A stretch of 49,117 nucleotides of DNA from JAGQRJ01 sp041402045 (GCA_041402045.1 JAWKSZ010000064.1:1-49117), one strand, 5' to 3'. Numbered from the stretch's first letter, positions 1 through 10,276 are shown. Numbers and translations are program-made. Notes: a model not told the origin generated them from the sequence alone.

Positions 1-1377
1 CTGCACCCGGTGCACGGTCTGCAGCAGCGCGGCGAACTGGGCGCGGTACTTCCCGCCCTCGTGGGTCAGGAGGAAGTAGGCCAGGGTCGCGGCGACGTGG
101 TAGTTCTCGACGCTCATGAACTCCTGGTGCGACTGGGCCACGAAGCGGCGCAGGCTGGGCAGGCGCTCGAGGTGGTTCACGCAGTAGGCGAAGGGGCCCT
201 CGATCATGCCCTGGCCCATGGGGATCGTGCGCGGGTGGGTCAGGCTCCACTCGGTGCCGTCGAAGGAGTGGTAGCCCATGAAGTTCGCGATCGCCTCCAC
301 GGCCCAGAACTGGTGCTGGATCTGGCGGGTGCGGTCGGCGACGTGCTTCGAATACTCGAAGGCGATCTGGTGGGTGACCTCGTGGGCCAGCGGGATCTGG
401 AGCTGCTCGAAGTCCTCGGGGTCGATCGTGAACACCGCGCCGGTGGCGTCCTTGGGCTCGTAGGTCACGAAGCAGGGGTTCAGGTCGCCGGTCGACTGCA
501 GGTAGAACGCCGCGCCCTGGATCCCGCCGGGCTGCGCCGCGCCGCCGCCCATGCCGTGGGTGGTCTTCGCGAGCTGCTCGTTGAGCTCCGCCTGGGTCTT
601 GGTCACGATCACCGGGAGCTTGCCCTTGGGCGCCTGGAGCTCCCACACGTCGCCGAAGCGGGCGAGGAAGTAGGCGCGGTAGGCGCCGACGTAGGCCAGG
701 ATCCGCTTGGCCTGGCGCAGGGGGACCGTGGTCCGCACCTCGTGCACCTCGTCCGAGAGCACCCAGGGGTTCGACCAGCTCGCGTGCTTGGCGTCGAGGG
801 CCGCGACCGCCGCCGCGTCGAGGTGCTCGCCCTCGTGGACCTCGCCGCCGGCCTGGAGCAGCTCCGCCTCGGTCTTGCTGACCCAGCGACAGTAGGGCGC
901 GAAGTAGACCAGGTCCAGGCGGTCGAGGGCCTCCTGGGTGCGGAAGCTGCGCTGGATCAGGCCCAGGTAGTGGGCGTAGCGCTCGGGGTCCGTGGACTCG
1001 ACCGAGAGCGCGGCGTCGGCGAGGGCCAGCGAGACCTCGCGCCGGGCGTCGGCCTGCTTCTCGGCCAGCTTGTCGGCGTAGCTGGGCTTGAACGAGGCGG
1101 CGAGGGTCGTGTCCTTCTTGCGCGCGCGCTCGAGCTTCTTCTCCAGCCGCTCCAGCTCGCGGGCGAGCTTCGAGGACTCCGGGGCCGCCTCGAGGCCGAG
1201 CTTCAGCTCGCGCTCGGCGGTCAGCAGGTCCTTGCCCCGGGTCGCGTGGCGGACCACGTCGAGGGTCGCGGACTCGACCGCCTTCTGGACCTTGCGCTCC
1301 TCGGGGGTCGTGTCGGCGGCGAAGGCGGGGACGAGGAGGGCCAGGGCCAGGAGGGCGTGGCGCAGCGTGAGGGACAT
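1..1377 (-). CDS. Secreted HExxH metallopeptidase-like protein (DUF1570-like), 3' end beyond window
   Basis: The frame is open from an ATG at 1377 to the window edge, giving 459 codons with no stop, so the C-terminus is missing. The N-terminus is a clear signal peptide (MSLTLRHALLALALL then an AFA-A-type cleavage region near residue 20). A charged, probably coiled region follows (about residues 25-110). HEVTH at residues 332-336 fits the zinc-binding HExxH motif, and E361 in the segment FWAVEAIANFM is a good third ligand 25 residues on, as in gluzincin-type peptidases. This arrangement resembles the planctomycete DUF1570 family of secreted proteins. The substrate is unknown and activity is inferred from the motif only. 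The next gene upstream on the same strand ends 137 bases away, so it may be independently transcribed. Confidence 0.75.
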   Translation of the reverse strand, partial: MSLTLRHALLALALLVPAFAADTTPEERKVQKAVESATLDVVRHATRGKDLLTAERELKLGLEAAPESSKLARELERLEKKLERARKKDTTLAASFKPSYADKLAEKQADARREVSLALADAALSVESTDPERYAHYLGLIQRSFRTQEALDRLDLVYFAPYCRWVSKTEAELLQAGGEVHEGEHLDAAAVAALDAKHASWSNPWVLSDEVHEVRTTVPLRQAKRILAYVGAYRAYFLARFGDVWELQAPKGKLPVIVTKTQAELNEQLAKTTHGMGGGAAQPGGIQGAAFYLQSTGDLNPCFVTYEPKDATGAVFTIDPEDFEQLQIPLAHEVTHQIAFEYSKHVADRTRQIQHQFWAVEAIANFMGYHSFDGTEWSLTHPRTIPMGQGMIEGPFAYCVNHLERLPSLRRFVAQSHQEFMSVENYHVAATLAYFLLTHEGGKYRAQFAALLQTVHRVQ

Positions 1378-1514
1378 TCGAGCTTCCTTCCGGGCGCGGT
1401 CACCCGCGCGGGCCCTTCTTACGGTACCTGGGAAGCAGAGTTTGGTCGGAATCTCGAAGCGGAGCCTAAGTCCCGACGACGCAGCGCTATGCGCCGCGCA
1501 AGCCTCGACAGGGA

Positions 1515-4500
1515 CTACCCTTCGGGGGCGTCCTCGGAACCCGGCCCTCGCGGGGCGCCGACCCAGGCGGCGAGCTCCTCGGCGGTGAGGCCCAGGCGGG
1601 CGCGGGCGGCCTCCAGGTCGCCGCCGGCTCGGGCCAGGGCGCCGTGGATCAGGAGCCGGGCCTGGGCCTCGAGGGCGGCGGTCAGGCTCTCGCGACCGAG
1701 GGGCGGCACGTCCTCGGCCGCCAGGGGCGGGGTCCCCGCGCGCAGGGCCAGGGTGCGCAGCACACCGTAGAGCTCGCGGGCGTTGCCCGGCCAGCCGCGG
1801 GCGGCGAGGGCCTCGAGCGCGCCTTCGCCCAGGGTCGGAGCGGCCTCGCCCCAGGCGGCGAGGATCGCCTGCGCCAGGGGCGCCACGTCCTCGGGGCGCG
1901 CGTCGAGCGGGGGGAGGTGCGCGCGGATCGTGCCCGCGAGGGCCAGGAGGTCGGCCCGCAGGGCCCCGGACGCGACGGCGAGCTCGGGGGCGTGGGCGGT
2001 GGCCACGACCCGGGCCTCGAGGGGGGTGCCGTCGGGGAGCGCGCGCTCGGCGAGGGCGTCGAGGAGCTTGGCCTGCAGCGCCGGGGCCGCGGCGTCGAGC
2101 CGCTCGAGGATCAACACCCCGCCCCGGGCGCGACGCGCGGCGCAGGGCCGGGTGGGGTCGAGCTCGGGGCCGAGGAGCGCGCGACCCAGGGGGTCCACCA
2201 GGCGCAGGTCGACCACCACCGGCGGCGCGCCCTGGGGCTGGAGCTGGGCCGCGGCGTGGCGGGCCAACGTCCCCTTGCCCACGCCAGGGGGACCCGAGAT
2301 CAGGAGCCCGGCGGAGGTCGCGGCGAAGCGCTCGAGCGCCTCCCGCGCGACGCCCAAGGCCTCGGAGCGCCCGACGAGGGGCCACTCCGCGGGGAGGAAG
2401 CGCAGGGACTCGGGCAGGCTCGCCGCAGGGGCGGCGGAGCGCGCCTCGAGGAAGCGACGCTGCAGCGCGCCCGGGTCCAGGCCGCGGCGGGACGCGAGGG
2501 CGTGCTCCAGGGCGGAGCGGCCGAGGGCCAGCCCACCCAGGGCGGCCAGGGCCTCGATCAGCTCCACGTCGCGGGCGCCGAAGCGCTCGGGCTGGAAGGC
2601 GTGGTCCACGAACAGGACCCCGCGCTGCCCGTCGGGGAGCTTGATCGGGGCGGCGACCACCGAGCGCAGGCCGAGGCCCAGGAGGCAGGCGCGCCCGCGG
2701 ACCTCGGGGGACACCTTCACGTCCGCCGAGAGCACGAGCTGGCCCTGCTCCGCGGCGCGGAAGGCGCAGCTGCGCGCGAAGCGCTCGCGGGCCGACCGAG
2801 GTCGGCGAGCCCTGGGTCGCGTGCACGGTGTAGGTCTCGGGGTCCGCCCCGAACACGGCCAGGAACCCGCGCTCGGCGTCGGAGAGCTCGACCGCGACCC
2901 GCACCAGGCGCGCGAACACGCGCTCGACGTGGGTCTCGTCGATCAGGTCGCGGCACAGCCCGACGAAGCGCCCGAGCTCGGCGGCGGGCGCGCTCTTGGG
3001 CAGCGCCCGGCCCGCGGCCGAGCTGGCCTCGACGATCTGGGGGGCGCGAGCACGCGCCGGCTCGATCGTGGGCATACGCAGCGAGAGCATGGCGCGCAGC
3101 TCGCTCAGGCCCTCGTCGCTCACGTCGCCCATTTGCACGCCGAGCACCGCCACCGGCGAGTCGCCGCGCAGCGCGGCGGCGCGCACGGGGTCCGTCGCCA
3201 GGAACGCCTGGGCCCGCTGCGGGGGGACCGCGGCCTGCAGGTCCTCCACGATCTCCTGGGCCTCGACCACCTGGGTCAGGGCGCGCTCGTGCTCGCGGCG
3301 CAGCTCGTAGGTCGCGGCGAGGGCGTAGCACGCGCGCCACTCCAGGTCGCGCAGGTCGCCCTGGCGCGCCTCGGCCAGCGCCTCCTCCGCGCAGCGGATC
3401 GCGGTGTGGAGCGACCCCTTCTCCCGGGCCAGCTCGATCCGGCAGCGCAGCAGGCGCTCCCGCGCGCGGAGCACGCCCACGCCCTCGGGGCCCTTGCCCA
3501 GCCAGGGCTGCATGCGCCCCGGGCGGGGGACCGGGCGCGAGTCGAGCAGCGCCCGGGCGTGGCCGGCGCGGCCCTGGTTGAGCTCGAGGGCGGCGAGCTC
3601 GAGCAGCGACGCGCGCTCGGTGCCGCGATCGCCGGTGGACTGCGCGCCGCGACGCACACGCTGCAGGTTGCGGCGGGCGCCGTCGGCGTCGCCCTTGCGC
3701 GCGAGGACCTCGCCCACGAGCAGCCGCGCGCGCAGCTCGAGCTCTTGCTCCCGGGCGCGAGCGGCGAAGCGCAGGGCGCGCTGGGCCAGGCGCTCGGCGG
3801 CGGGCAGGTCGCCCAGGGTGCGCAGGACCGCGGCCTCGGCGATCAGCGCGCGGCTGCGCGCGGCGGGGCGCCCGACCTCCTCTGCCAGCTCCCGGGCCCG
3901 CACGCTCTGGGCCAGGCTCTTGGCATACAGCCCTTGGCGCCGGTGCAGCTCGATCAGCGAGCACAGGGTCCCGAGCTCGCCCTCGCGGGCGCCGACCTCG
4001 CGCTGGACCTCGAGGGCCTCCTCCAGGTGGGTCAGCGCGCCGCGGGAGTCGCCGAGGTCGAGGAGCACCGCGCCCAGGGCGGAGCTCGTGGTCGCGGCGC
4101 GCTCGCGCTCGCGGAGCTCGACCCAGGACAGGAGCCCGCGGCGCAGGGTCTGCGCGGCCTCGCGCAGCGCGCCCGCCGCGTGGCAGAGCCCGCCCAGGGC
4201 GTCCAGCGCCTCGGCCAGGGCCCGCGCGTCGCCGAGCTCTTCCGCCACCCGCACCCCGCCCAGGAGCGCCTCGCGGGCCTCCGGCGCGTGGCCGACCCGC
4301 CACGCCGCGCGGGCGAACACGATCGCGGACAGGGCCTGCCCGCGCAGGTCGCCGGCCTCGCGCGCGACGTCGCGGGCCTGGGCGGCGGCGGCGGCCGCGC
4401 GCCCGGCGTCGAGCCCCGCGAGGGAGACCCGGGCGGAGGCGAGGAACACGTCCACCGCCACGGACTCGGAGGTGACCCGCGTCGCCAACGCGCTCGCGGC

Positions 4501-6993
4501 GCGGATCAGCTGCTCCGCTTCTGCCAGGTCGCGGTCGGCGAGGGCGGCGTCCGCCTGGCGCACCAGGAGCCGCACCCGCAGCGCGGCGACGTCCTTGGCG
4601 TGCCCGGCGCCGCGCACGAGCTCGAGCCCGAGCTCGCACTCGCTGGCGACCCGGCCCAGGTCGCCGGCCGCCGCGTGGATCCCCGCCGCGGCGAGGGACG
4701 CGCGGGCGGCGGCGATCGGCTCGTCCTTTTGGTTCCGGGCGAGCTCGAGCTGCTCGAGGGCGGCCTCGGGCTCACCGAGCGCGGTGTGGCAGCCCGCGGC
4801 CAGGAGCGCGAGCTCGGCGGTGGACTCGTCGGTGGCGCGGGCCTGGGCCACGGCGTTGAGCGCCTCGCGCCAGCGCCCGGCGCGGTAGAGCGCGCGGGCC
4901 TGGTGCGCGCGCCACTGGGCCTCGAGGGTCGGCTGCACGTCGGCCAAGCGTCCGCAGAGCTCGGCGGCATGGGAGTAGCCCGAGATCGCCTCGAGGTGCG
5001 CGATCGCCGAGGGCCCGAGCTCGCGCACGAGCTCGGCGTGGGCGCCGGGCGGGGGACCGAGGGCGGCGAACCCCACGCGCTCCAGGAGCTGGGCCGAGGT
5101 CGGGACCGGCGGGTGGCGCTCGCCGAGGACCACGCACAGCCGGCGCGCGCGGGCGGCGACGGCGTCGGCGTCGAGCTCGCTGCGCCAGCGGCGGGCCACG
5201 TCCTCGCGCAGGAGGTAGCGCTGCTCGGCGCAGCTCACCACGGTGCCCCGGGCGACGAGGGCGCTCAGCGCGCGGCGCAGCTCGGCGTCGCCGAGCCCGA
5301 TCACCGCCGCCATGAGCGAGAACTCGCCGGGGCGCCCGAGGACCGCGAGGGTCTCGGCGACGGTGCGCTCGGCGAGGTCGTCGATCGCCAGCAGGGCACC
5401 CGGGTCCACCACCGGACCGGGGATCCCCGCCTGGAGCGCCGCGGGGGTCACCTCCTGGCTGGCGGGGGCGAGCTGGCGCAGGGCCTCGCGCTCGAGGGGG
5501 CTCAGGTCCAGGGTGCGCACGAAGCGTCCGCGGGGGAGCTGTCCGCCGTCGGCGGAGGTCGCCAGGATCAGGAGCGTCGGCTCCCGGGGCGCGGCGGGGT
5601 CGAGGGCCCGGCGCGAGTCGGCCCAGCGTCGCGCGACCCAGGCCCGGCGGGCGATCGCCTCGGACAGCGCGCGGGCCATGGGCGCGGCCTGGTCGAGGTT
5701 GTCGAGCACGAGCAGCAGCGGGCGCGCGGTCGCCGCGAGGAGCAGCGGCTCACCCAGGGCCAGGAGCGTGCGCTCGGCCTCGCGCTGGGGGTCGGGGAGC
5801 TGGGGCGGACGCTGCGCGCTCTTGCGCCCCAGCGGCCGGCCGAGGAGCTCGCGCACGTACCAGCGGGTGGCGTTGGTCGCGGCGTCGGCGTCGAAGCCGA
5901 AGGCCTCCTCGCCCACGACCCGGTCCAGGAGCGTGCCTAGCGGGCCGGCCAGGCCCTGGCCCTGCTGCGCGCAGTCGCCGCGCAGGATCCGCACGCCGTC
6001 GGCGGCGAGCTCGGTCAGGAGCTCGTCCACCAGCCGCCGCTTGCCGATCCCGGCGGGCCCGCGGAGCACGAGCAGGCTGGGGTCGCCGCGGGTCACGTGG
6101 GGCGGGCTGGGGTCGGCGCGCTCGCCGCGCAGGGCGTTGGCCCACACCAGGAGCGAGGCCAGCTCCGCGTCGCGCCCGACCAGGGGCTCGGATCCCGCGG
6201 GGGCGGCGGGCTCCTCGGCGGCCACGCTGGGGTCGAGGATCCGCTCCAGCCGGGCCAGGGCCGCCGCGGCGCTCGACGGCCGATCCCGCGGGCGCGCGGC
6301 GAGGAGCGTCATGACCCAGGCCGCGACCTCGGGGGGGCGGTCGGGGGGGCCCACCTCGGCCAGGTGCGGCCACGGGTCGCCGCCGCGCCAGGACGCGTCC
6401 CCGGCGAGGGCCTGATAGAAGAGCGCGCCGAACTCGTAGAGGTTCGCGCGGCGGTCGACGCGCACGCCGAGGTGCCGCTCGGGGGCCAGGGTCGCGGCCT
6501 GGGTCAGGGGCAGGTCGCTGCGGAAGAACTCGTTCGAGAGCCCGCCGGGGTCGGTGATCGAGAGCCGCGGGCCGTCGGGGAGCGGCTCCACCAGGAGCTG
6601 GATCCGCCGCTGACCGCCGAGCACGAGCCCCTGGCGGTGGTAGGCCTCGAGGGCCGAGAGCGCCTGGCGGCACACCTCGATCCGCGCCGGGGTGGAGGCG
6701 CTCGGCGCCCAGAGGTGCAGGTGCTGGGGCGACGAGAGCCGGTCCTGCACGAAGAACATGCGGGTGTCGTCGAGCTGGCCCACGGCGTGGACCGTGGCCA
6801 CGTGGGGGTGGGTGACGTCGAGGGCGCGCCGCAGCTCCTCGGCCACCGGGAAGCGCTTGTCGGCGGGGGGCTCGACCGCGCGCAGCAAGAGCTCGCGCTG
6901 GGGTTCGTCCACGGGCTGGACGACGTAGGTCGACGCGTCGACCTGCGAGACGACCTGGAACCGATCGGCCAGGGTCAGCCCTTCCGAGACCAC
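1515..6993 (-). CDS. Giant regulator: pseudokinase + AAA ATPase + TPR + GAF + sigma54-type AAA + Fis-like HTH (one frameshift)
   Basis: A GTG at 6993 follows a GGGAG ribosome site eight bases away. The frame then stays open to about 2795, where a one-base excess shifts it into the frame that ends at 1515; corrected length is about 1825 residues. The first 275 residues resemble a protein kinase fold but lack the HRD and DFG motifs (the equivalent of DFG reads TDPGG), so it is probably a pseudokinase. Next is a large ATPase with Walker A GPAGIGK (residues 312-318) and Walker B LLLVLDNLD, as in STAND/AAA-type kinase-linked ATPases. About 700 residues of TPR-like helices follow, then a GAF domain across the frameshift. 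A sigma54-type AAA module comes next (GPPGVGK at 1567-1573, ILERLD, WPGNARELYG), and a Fis-like helix-turn-helix ends the protein. The GAFTGA loop that contacts sigma54 is absent, so it is more likely a signalling ATPase or scaffold than a true sigma54 activator. Confidence 0.8.
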
Positions 6994-7125
6994 GCGCGAA
7001 ACTCCCTCGCTCGCGATCCTAAACCGGATCAGGCCTCAGACCACGCCGGGGGCAAGCCGGGGGTCGGATCCGCGGGTCGGCGGCCGGGCTCCGCGGGGTG
7101 GGTGATCGCGCCGGCAAGGCCGATT

Positions 7126-7500
7126 CTTACCACCGAGCTCCGCGGCTGGGAGAGCGCCTCCCTGAGACGGCACCAAGAGACACCGAAACCACCGAGTCCC
7201 GCTGAGGCAAGCCGTCTCCGAAACCCGAGAGCAAGAGACACCGAGCTCTGCCCGAGGGCTTCCGTTTCTAGCGAGTGGGAGATGATTGGATCGAGCTCAG
7301 CGCTCACCGCCGCACGGGAAGGCCGAGCGGAGCTCAACCATGTCTCTTCCGGCCATCCGAGCCGCGACGTCCAGGCGGAGCTCGGTGTCTCTTGCCCACG
7401 GGGAGGAGTGACGCCCTGTCCCTGCGGGACTCGGTGAATTCGGTGTCTCTGTGCCCACGGAGCGCGGCGCGGGAGGGTCCAAGCGGAGCTCGGTGGTAAA
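7126..7500. repeat. Nested intergenic inverted repeat, copy 1 (three paired arms)
   Basis: This fills most of the 7036-7662 gap, which holds no gene. Three arms on the left pair with three arms on the right in mirrored order. The outer arm TTACCACCGAGCTCCG at 7127-7142 is perfectly inverted at 7484-7499. The middle arm at 7175-7202 (AGAGACACCGAA then ACCGAGTCCCGC) is inverted at 7422-7450. The inner arm at 7231-7252 is inverted at 7374-7395 with 21 of 22 bases matching. A further partial copy lies at 7326-7352. The shared core is CGGAGCTCGGTG plus TGTCTCTT. The same core forms the repeat at 18650-18916, so this is a dispersed element and not a local accident. It resembles the palindromic intergenic repeats of the ACCACAGAGACACAGAGG kind that I recall from draft genomes of Planctomycetota, Verrucomicrobiota and Acidobacteriota. 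No transposase is associated. Confidence 0.8.
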
Positions 7501-7531
7501 AAAACTTCCTTGCCGGCGCGACCCCCCCCCG

Positions 7532-7576
7532 TGCGGAGCTCGGCGGTCGACGCCTGCGGAGCTCGGTGGTCGACCC
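7532..7576 (+). repeat. Two direct copies of the CGGAGCTCGG(T/C)GGTCGAC core
   Basis: TGCGGAGCTCGGCGGTCGAC and TGCGGAGCTCGGTGGTCGAC sit about 23 bases apart in direct orientation, outside the outer arm of the neighbouring inverted repeat. They carry the same CGGAGCTCGGTGG core as its right-hand arms. Just before them are an A7 run (7498-7504) and a C-run (from about 7521), both likely replication- or sequencing-unstable. Confidence 0.7.
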
Positions 7577-7600
7577 TGCGCAGCGGAGGGCGCGCGGGAT

Positions 7601-7640
7601 ATCCCCAAAACGACGCGGGGGGGCCAGAGCGGCCCCCCCG
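7601..7640 (-). terminator. Intrinsic-type terminator after the cytochrome lipoprotein gene
   Basis: A perfect 10-bp GC stem (7616-7625 pairing with 7631-7640, loop AGAGC on the plus strand) lies 23 bases beyond the stop of the minus-strand gene ending at 7663. Read on the minus strand the stem is followed by CGTCGTTTT. Stem, position and a short T-run together fit a Rho-independent terminator, although the T-run is only four long and set off by five bases. Confidence 0.6.
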
Positions 7641-7662
7641 TTCGCTGCTCGGCGGACGACGG

Positions 7663-9105
7663 CTACTGCAGGGGGGCTTGGTCGATGACCCACTGCTGGA
7701 GCGTGGTGTAGTCCGCGGAGCCTTGGGTGATCGAGGCCCCGCCGCCGTGGTTGTCGAGGCCCACCGCCTTGCGCAGCAAGGAGGAGGCGTCGGGGGTGGT
7801 GAGGTTCACGCGAGCGCGGGTCTCGTTGTAGTCCGCGGTGGTGTCGGTGAGCCCCGTGCTCAGGGGGTAGCTGACGAAGGCCGGGTTGGTGGCCGTCGAG
7901 TGGCAGACCGCGCAGCGGCTCATGAGCACCGGGCGCACGTCGCCCACGTAGGTCGTGCTCGGGGCCGGCGGCGGGGTGTTCTGGACGGGGGTCGTGCTGC
8001 GGGTGACCAGCTCGGCGCCAGCGTTGCCGCGCAGGCCGATCAGGAGCGTCTGGGCGTCCAGGCTCTCGAGGGCGAACACGCCCAGGTTCGCGGGGAGGGC
8101 GGTCTCCTCGACCAGGTTCGTGGGCTCCTCGTGGAACAAGCGCCCGGCGAGGGTGCCCACGAACAGGGTCGACTCGTGCCAGGCCATGCAGATCGGGGCG
8201 TCGCCGTTGAAGGACGCGACCGGGGTGAAGGTCGCGCCGTCGGTGGTCTCGTAGACGTTGCCGCCCACCGCCACCGCCGGGGTGGTCAGGGTGTCGATCA
8301 CCATGGTCGAGACCCAGAGCTTGGTGGGGGTGGTCATGATGTCCGTCACCACCTCGAGCTCGGTCTGGTTCGCGGTGTTGGGGAGGGTGACCTCGTTCCA
8401 CACCGCGCCGCTGCCGTGGAACAGGCGCGGCCCGCCGGTCTGAATGCTGTTGTCGCTGCCCCCGGCCCACACCGAGGTGTTCCAGGCCGCGGCGGCGGTG
8501 ATCTGCACGTTGCCCAGGGCCGCCACGTCGGCCACCCAGGCGCCGCCCGCCGCCGACTGGCTGACCTGGGCGGGGAGCACCTGGCCGGTCACCGGGTCGG
8601 TGCCGAGCAGGCTGTTGAAGGCGTAGACGTCGCCGCCCTGGGTGGCGACCACGGTCTGGGGCAGGGTGTTGTGGGTGAAGGCCACGGACCAGGTGGTGCC
8701 GCTGCGCTCCTGCACCTGACCCTGCTCGCCGGCCGCGAACAGGGTGCCCTGGTTGTCGACGATCCCGCCGACGGTGCCCACCGCGGCCTCGAGGACGGCC
8801 ACGCCGTTCTGATCGACGCGGTTCAGCCCGCCGCCGCTCTGACCCAGGATCAGGTCGCCGCCCGCCAGCGGGGCGATCGCGACCACCGCCTCGCCGACGA
8901 CCGCCGGGGCCGCCGTGTAATAGACGGCGAACGCGGGGGGCGCCGCGGTGCTCAGGGTCGGACCGGTGGTGCCCGAGGTGGGCGACGAGGTCATGCCCGA
9001 CGTCGTGGGGGCGGTGGTGGTGTTGCTGGAGCTGGACGCCGTCCCGCCCTTGCAACCGACGATCCCTAGCGCGATCGCGAGCGCGCCTATCGTGCGGAGC
9101 TTCAT
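7663..9105 (-). CDS. Lipoprotein with beta-propeller-like body and C-terminal cytochrome c motif
   Basis: The ATG at 9105 is preceded by AAGGA at ten bases. The 480-residue product begins with a lipoprotein signal (ALGIVGC), followed by a Ser/Thr/Gly-rich linker. Residues of roughly 55-370 contain recurring WxxG, GG-x-VY and LFxG strand motifs typical of a WD/Kelch-like or sialidase-like propeller; this fold assignment is inference. Near the end CAVCH (398-402) is a single heme-c site inside the segment DVRPVLMSRCAVCH, the wording used by planctomycete-type cytochrome (PSCyt-like) domains. Such proteins sit on the periplasmic face and move electrons or bind ligands; the partner is unknown. 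A good terminator lies just downstream, and the gene upstream is over 200 bases away, so it is probably monocistronic. Met-ligand assignment is not clear. Confidence 0.75.
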   Translation of the reverse strand: MKLRTIGALAIALGIVGCKGGTASSSSNTTTAPTTSGMTSSPTSGTTGPTLSTAAPPAFAVYYTAAPAVVGEAVVAIAPLAGGDLILGQSGGGLNRVDQNGVAVLEAAVGTVGGIVDNQGTLFAAGEQGQVQERSGTTWSVAFTHNTLPQTVVATQGGDVYAFNSLLGTDPVTGQVLPAQVSQSAAGGAWVADVAALGNVQITAAAAWNTSVWAGGSDNSIQTGGPRLFHGSGAVWNEVTLPNTANQTELEVVTDIMTTPTKLWVSTMVIDTLTTPAVAVGGNVYETTDGATFTPVASFNGDAPICMAWHESTLFVGTLAGRLFHEEPTNLVEETALPANLGVFALESLDAQTLLIGLRGNAGAELVTRSTTPVQNTPPPAPSTTYVGDVRPVLMSRCAVCHSTATNPAFVSYPLSTGLTDTTADYNETRARVNLTTPDASSLLRKAVGLDNHGGGASITQGSADYTTLQQWVIDQAPLQ

Positions 9106-9322
9106 ACCGACCGAATCCTTCCTTCGACTTCCTGAGCGTCCGGAGAGCAACTCCGGGCCCGGGGTGTAAACCACGGTTGGAAGGGAGGCCTGAGACGTAT
9201 CGCGATTCGCGTGCGGGTCGCCGCGCACTTCGTTCACGGAGCGGGGCGCCGCCGCCCGGGTTTCTCCTCGAAGCCGTCGGCGCCCCCTGGGGGGGCGGGC
9301 TAACGCATTGCCGCGCGGGCGC

Positions 9323-10276
9323 TTAGCGATTCTTGCGCGGTCGGGCGCCGGGTCCGGGGCGCACTCCGGACCACTCGATCGAGCGCCGCACGCCTTCGCG
9401 CAGGGGCACCTGAGGCGCGTAGTCGAGGAGGCGCTGGGCCTTGGAGATGTCCGCGACGTAGCGGGTGATCTCGCCCGCGCGTGTGGGCTCGACGTGCACG
9501 TCGGGCTCGACGTCGAGGGTCTCGGCGATGAACCGCACGAGGTCGAGGAGCGAGTTGCCCTCGCCGTAGGCGACGTTGATCGTCTCCCCCGAGAGCTCGC
9601 CGCGGAACACGCGCTCGATCCCCGCGAACACCGCGGACACGCAGTCGTCGACGTAGGTGAAGTCGAGGACCTTCTCGGCGCCGAACACCGTGATCGGCCG
9701 CCCCGCCGCGATCTCGCGCACGAACAGGGGCATGACCCGCTCCATGCGCTCGAGGTCGTTGTCGAAGCGGCCGTAGACGTTCGAGAAGCGGTAGGTGACC
9801 GTGCTCAGCCCGTAGCACTCGGCGTAGGAGCGCACGAGGGCCTCCCCCGCGATCTTCGACGCGCTGTAGGGGCTCTTGGCCACGACCGCGCGGTCCTCGC
9901 TGGTGAGCCCCTCGCTCTGATCGCCGTAGGCCTCGCGCGAGCTGCCGAAGACCACGGGCAGCCTGCGGGCCCGGGCGAGCTCGAGGGCGTTGAAGGTCGT
10001 GGTCACGTTGTCGAGGGCCCGCTCGGGGTGCACCACCAGCTCGTGGACCTTGGCGTTCGCCGCCAGGTGCACGAGCACGTCGGGGACGAAGCCCCGCGCG
10101 CCGATCGCCTGGTCGAGGCCCTGGGGCTGGAGCAGGTCGTGCTCGATCCAGGGCAAGCGCTCGGTCCAGGCGTTGGGCCGGCGATCGATCCCGAGCACCT
10201 CGTGCCCCGCCTCGAGGAGGCGCAGGCCGAGGTTCGTCCCGATCTGGCCCGAGCTCCCGGTGATCAGGACCCTCAC
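9323..10276 (-). CDS. NAD-dependent sugar-nucleotide epimerase/dehydratase (extended SDR)
   Basis: The 317-residue product starts at GTG 10276 after GAGGAGGGAT. It shows the Rossmann glycine motif GSSGQIG (7-13), the LAANAKV segment, the catalytic SSREAYG region with Ser near 112-113, and YSASK with Tyr137 and Lys141. The fold and length match extended short-chain dehydrogenases such as UDP-glucose 4-epimerase, UDP-glucuronate epimerase or dTDP-glucose dehydratase; the exact substrate cannot be read from sequence. The C-terminal RAGEITRYVADISKAQRLL is the conserved substrate-domain segment. It probably supplies an activated sugar for envelope polysaccharide. The flanking PATAN-TPR gene ends 141 bases upstream on the same strand, so co-transcription is possible, but there is no glycan cluster here. 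Confidence 0.85.
   Translation of the reverse strand: MRVLITGSSGQIGTNLGLRLLEAGHEVLGIDRRPNAWTERLPWIEHDLLQPQGLDQAIGARGFVPDVLVHLAANAKVHELVVHPERALDNVTTTFNALELARARRLPVVFGSSREAYGDQSEGLTSEDRAVVAKSPYSASKIAGEALVRSYAECYGLSTVTYRFSNVYGRFDNDLERMERVMPLFVREIAAGRPITVFGAEKVLDFTYVDDCVSAVFAGIERVFRGELSGETINVAYGEGNSLLDLVRFIAETLDVEPDVHVEPTRAGEITRYVADISKAQRLLDYAPQVPLREGVRRSIEWSGVRPGPGARPRKNR

Noticed and set aside
1783..5940. Very long open frame on the plus strand opposite the giant regulator (over 1300 codons)
   Set aside because: High GC makes antisense frames stay open. Its composition is Arg/Ala/Gly/His-rich with no domain, whereas the minus strand gives recognisable kinase, ATPase, TPR and GAF motifs.
7126..7580. 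Possible CRISPR array or small protein genes in the repeat-rich gap
   Set aside because: The repeats are inverted and nested rather than direct and evenly spaced, and there are no cas genes. Short frames here start and end within the repeat arms.
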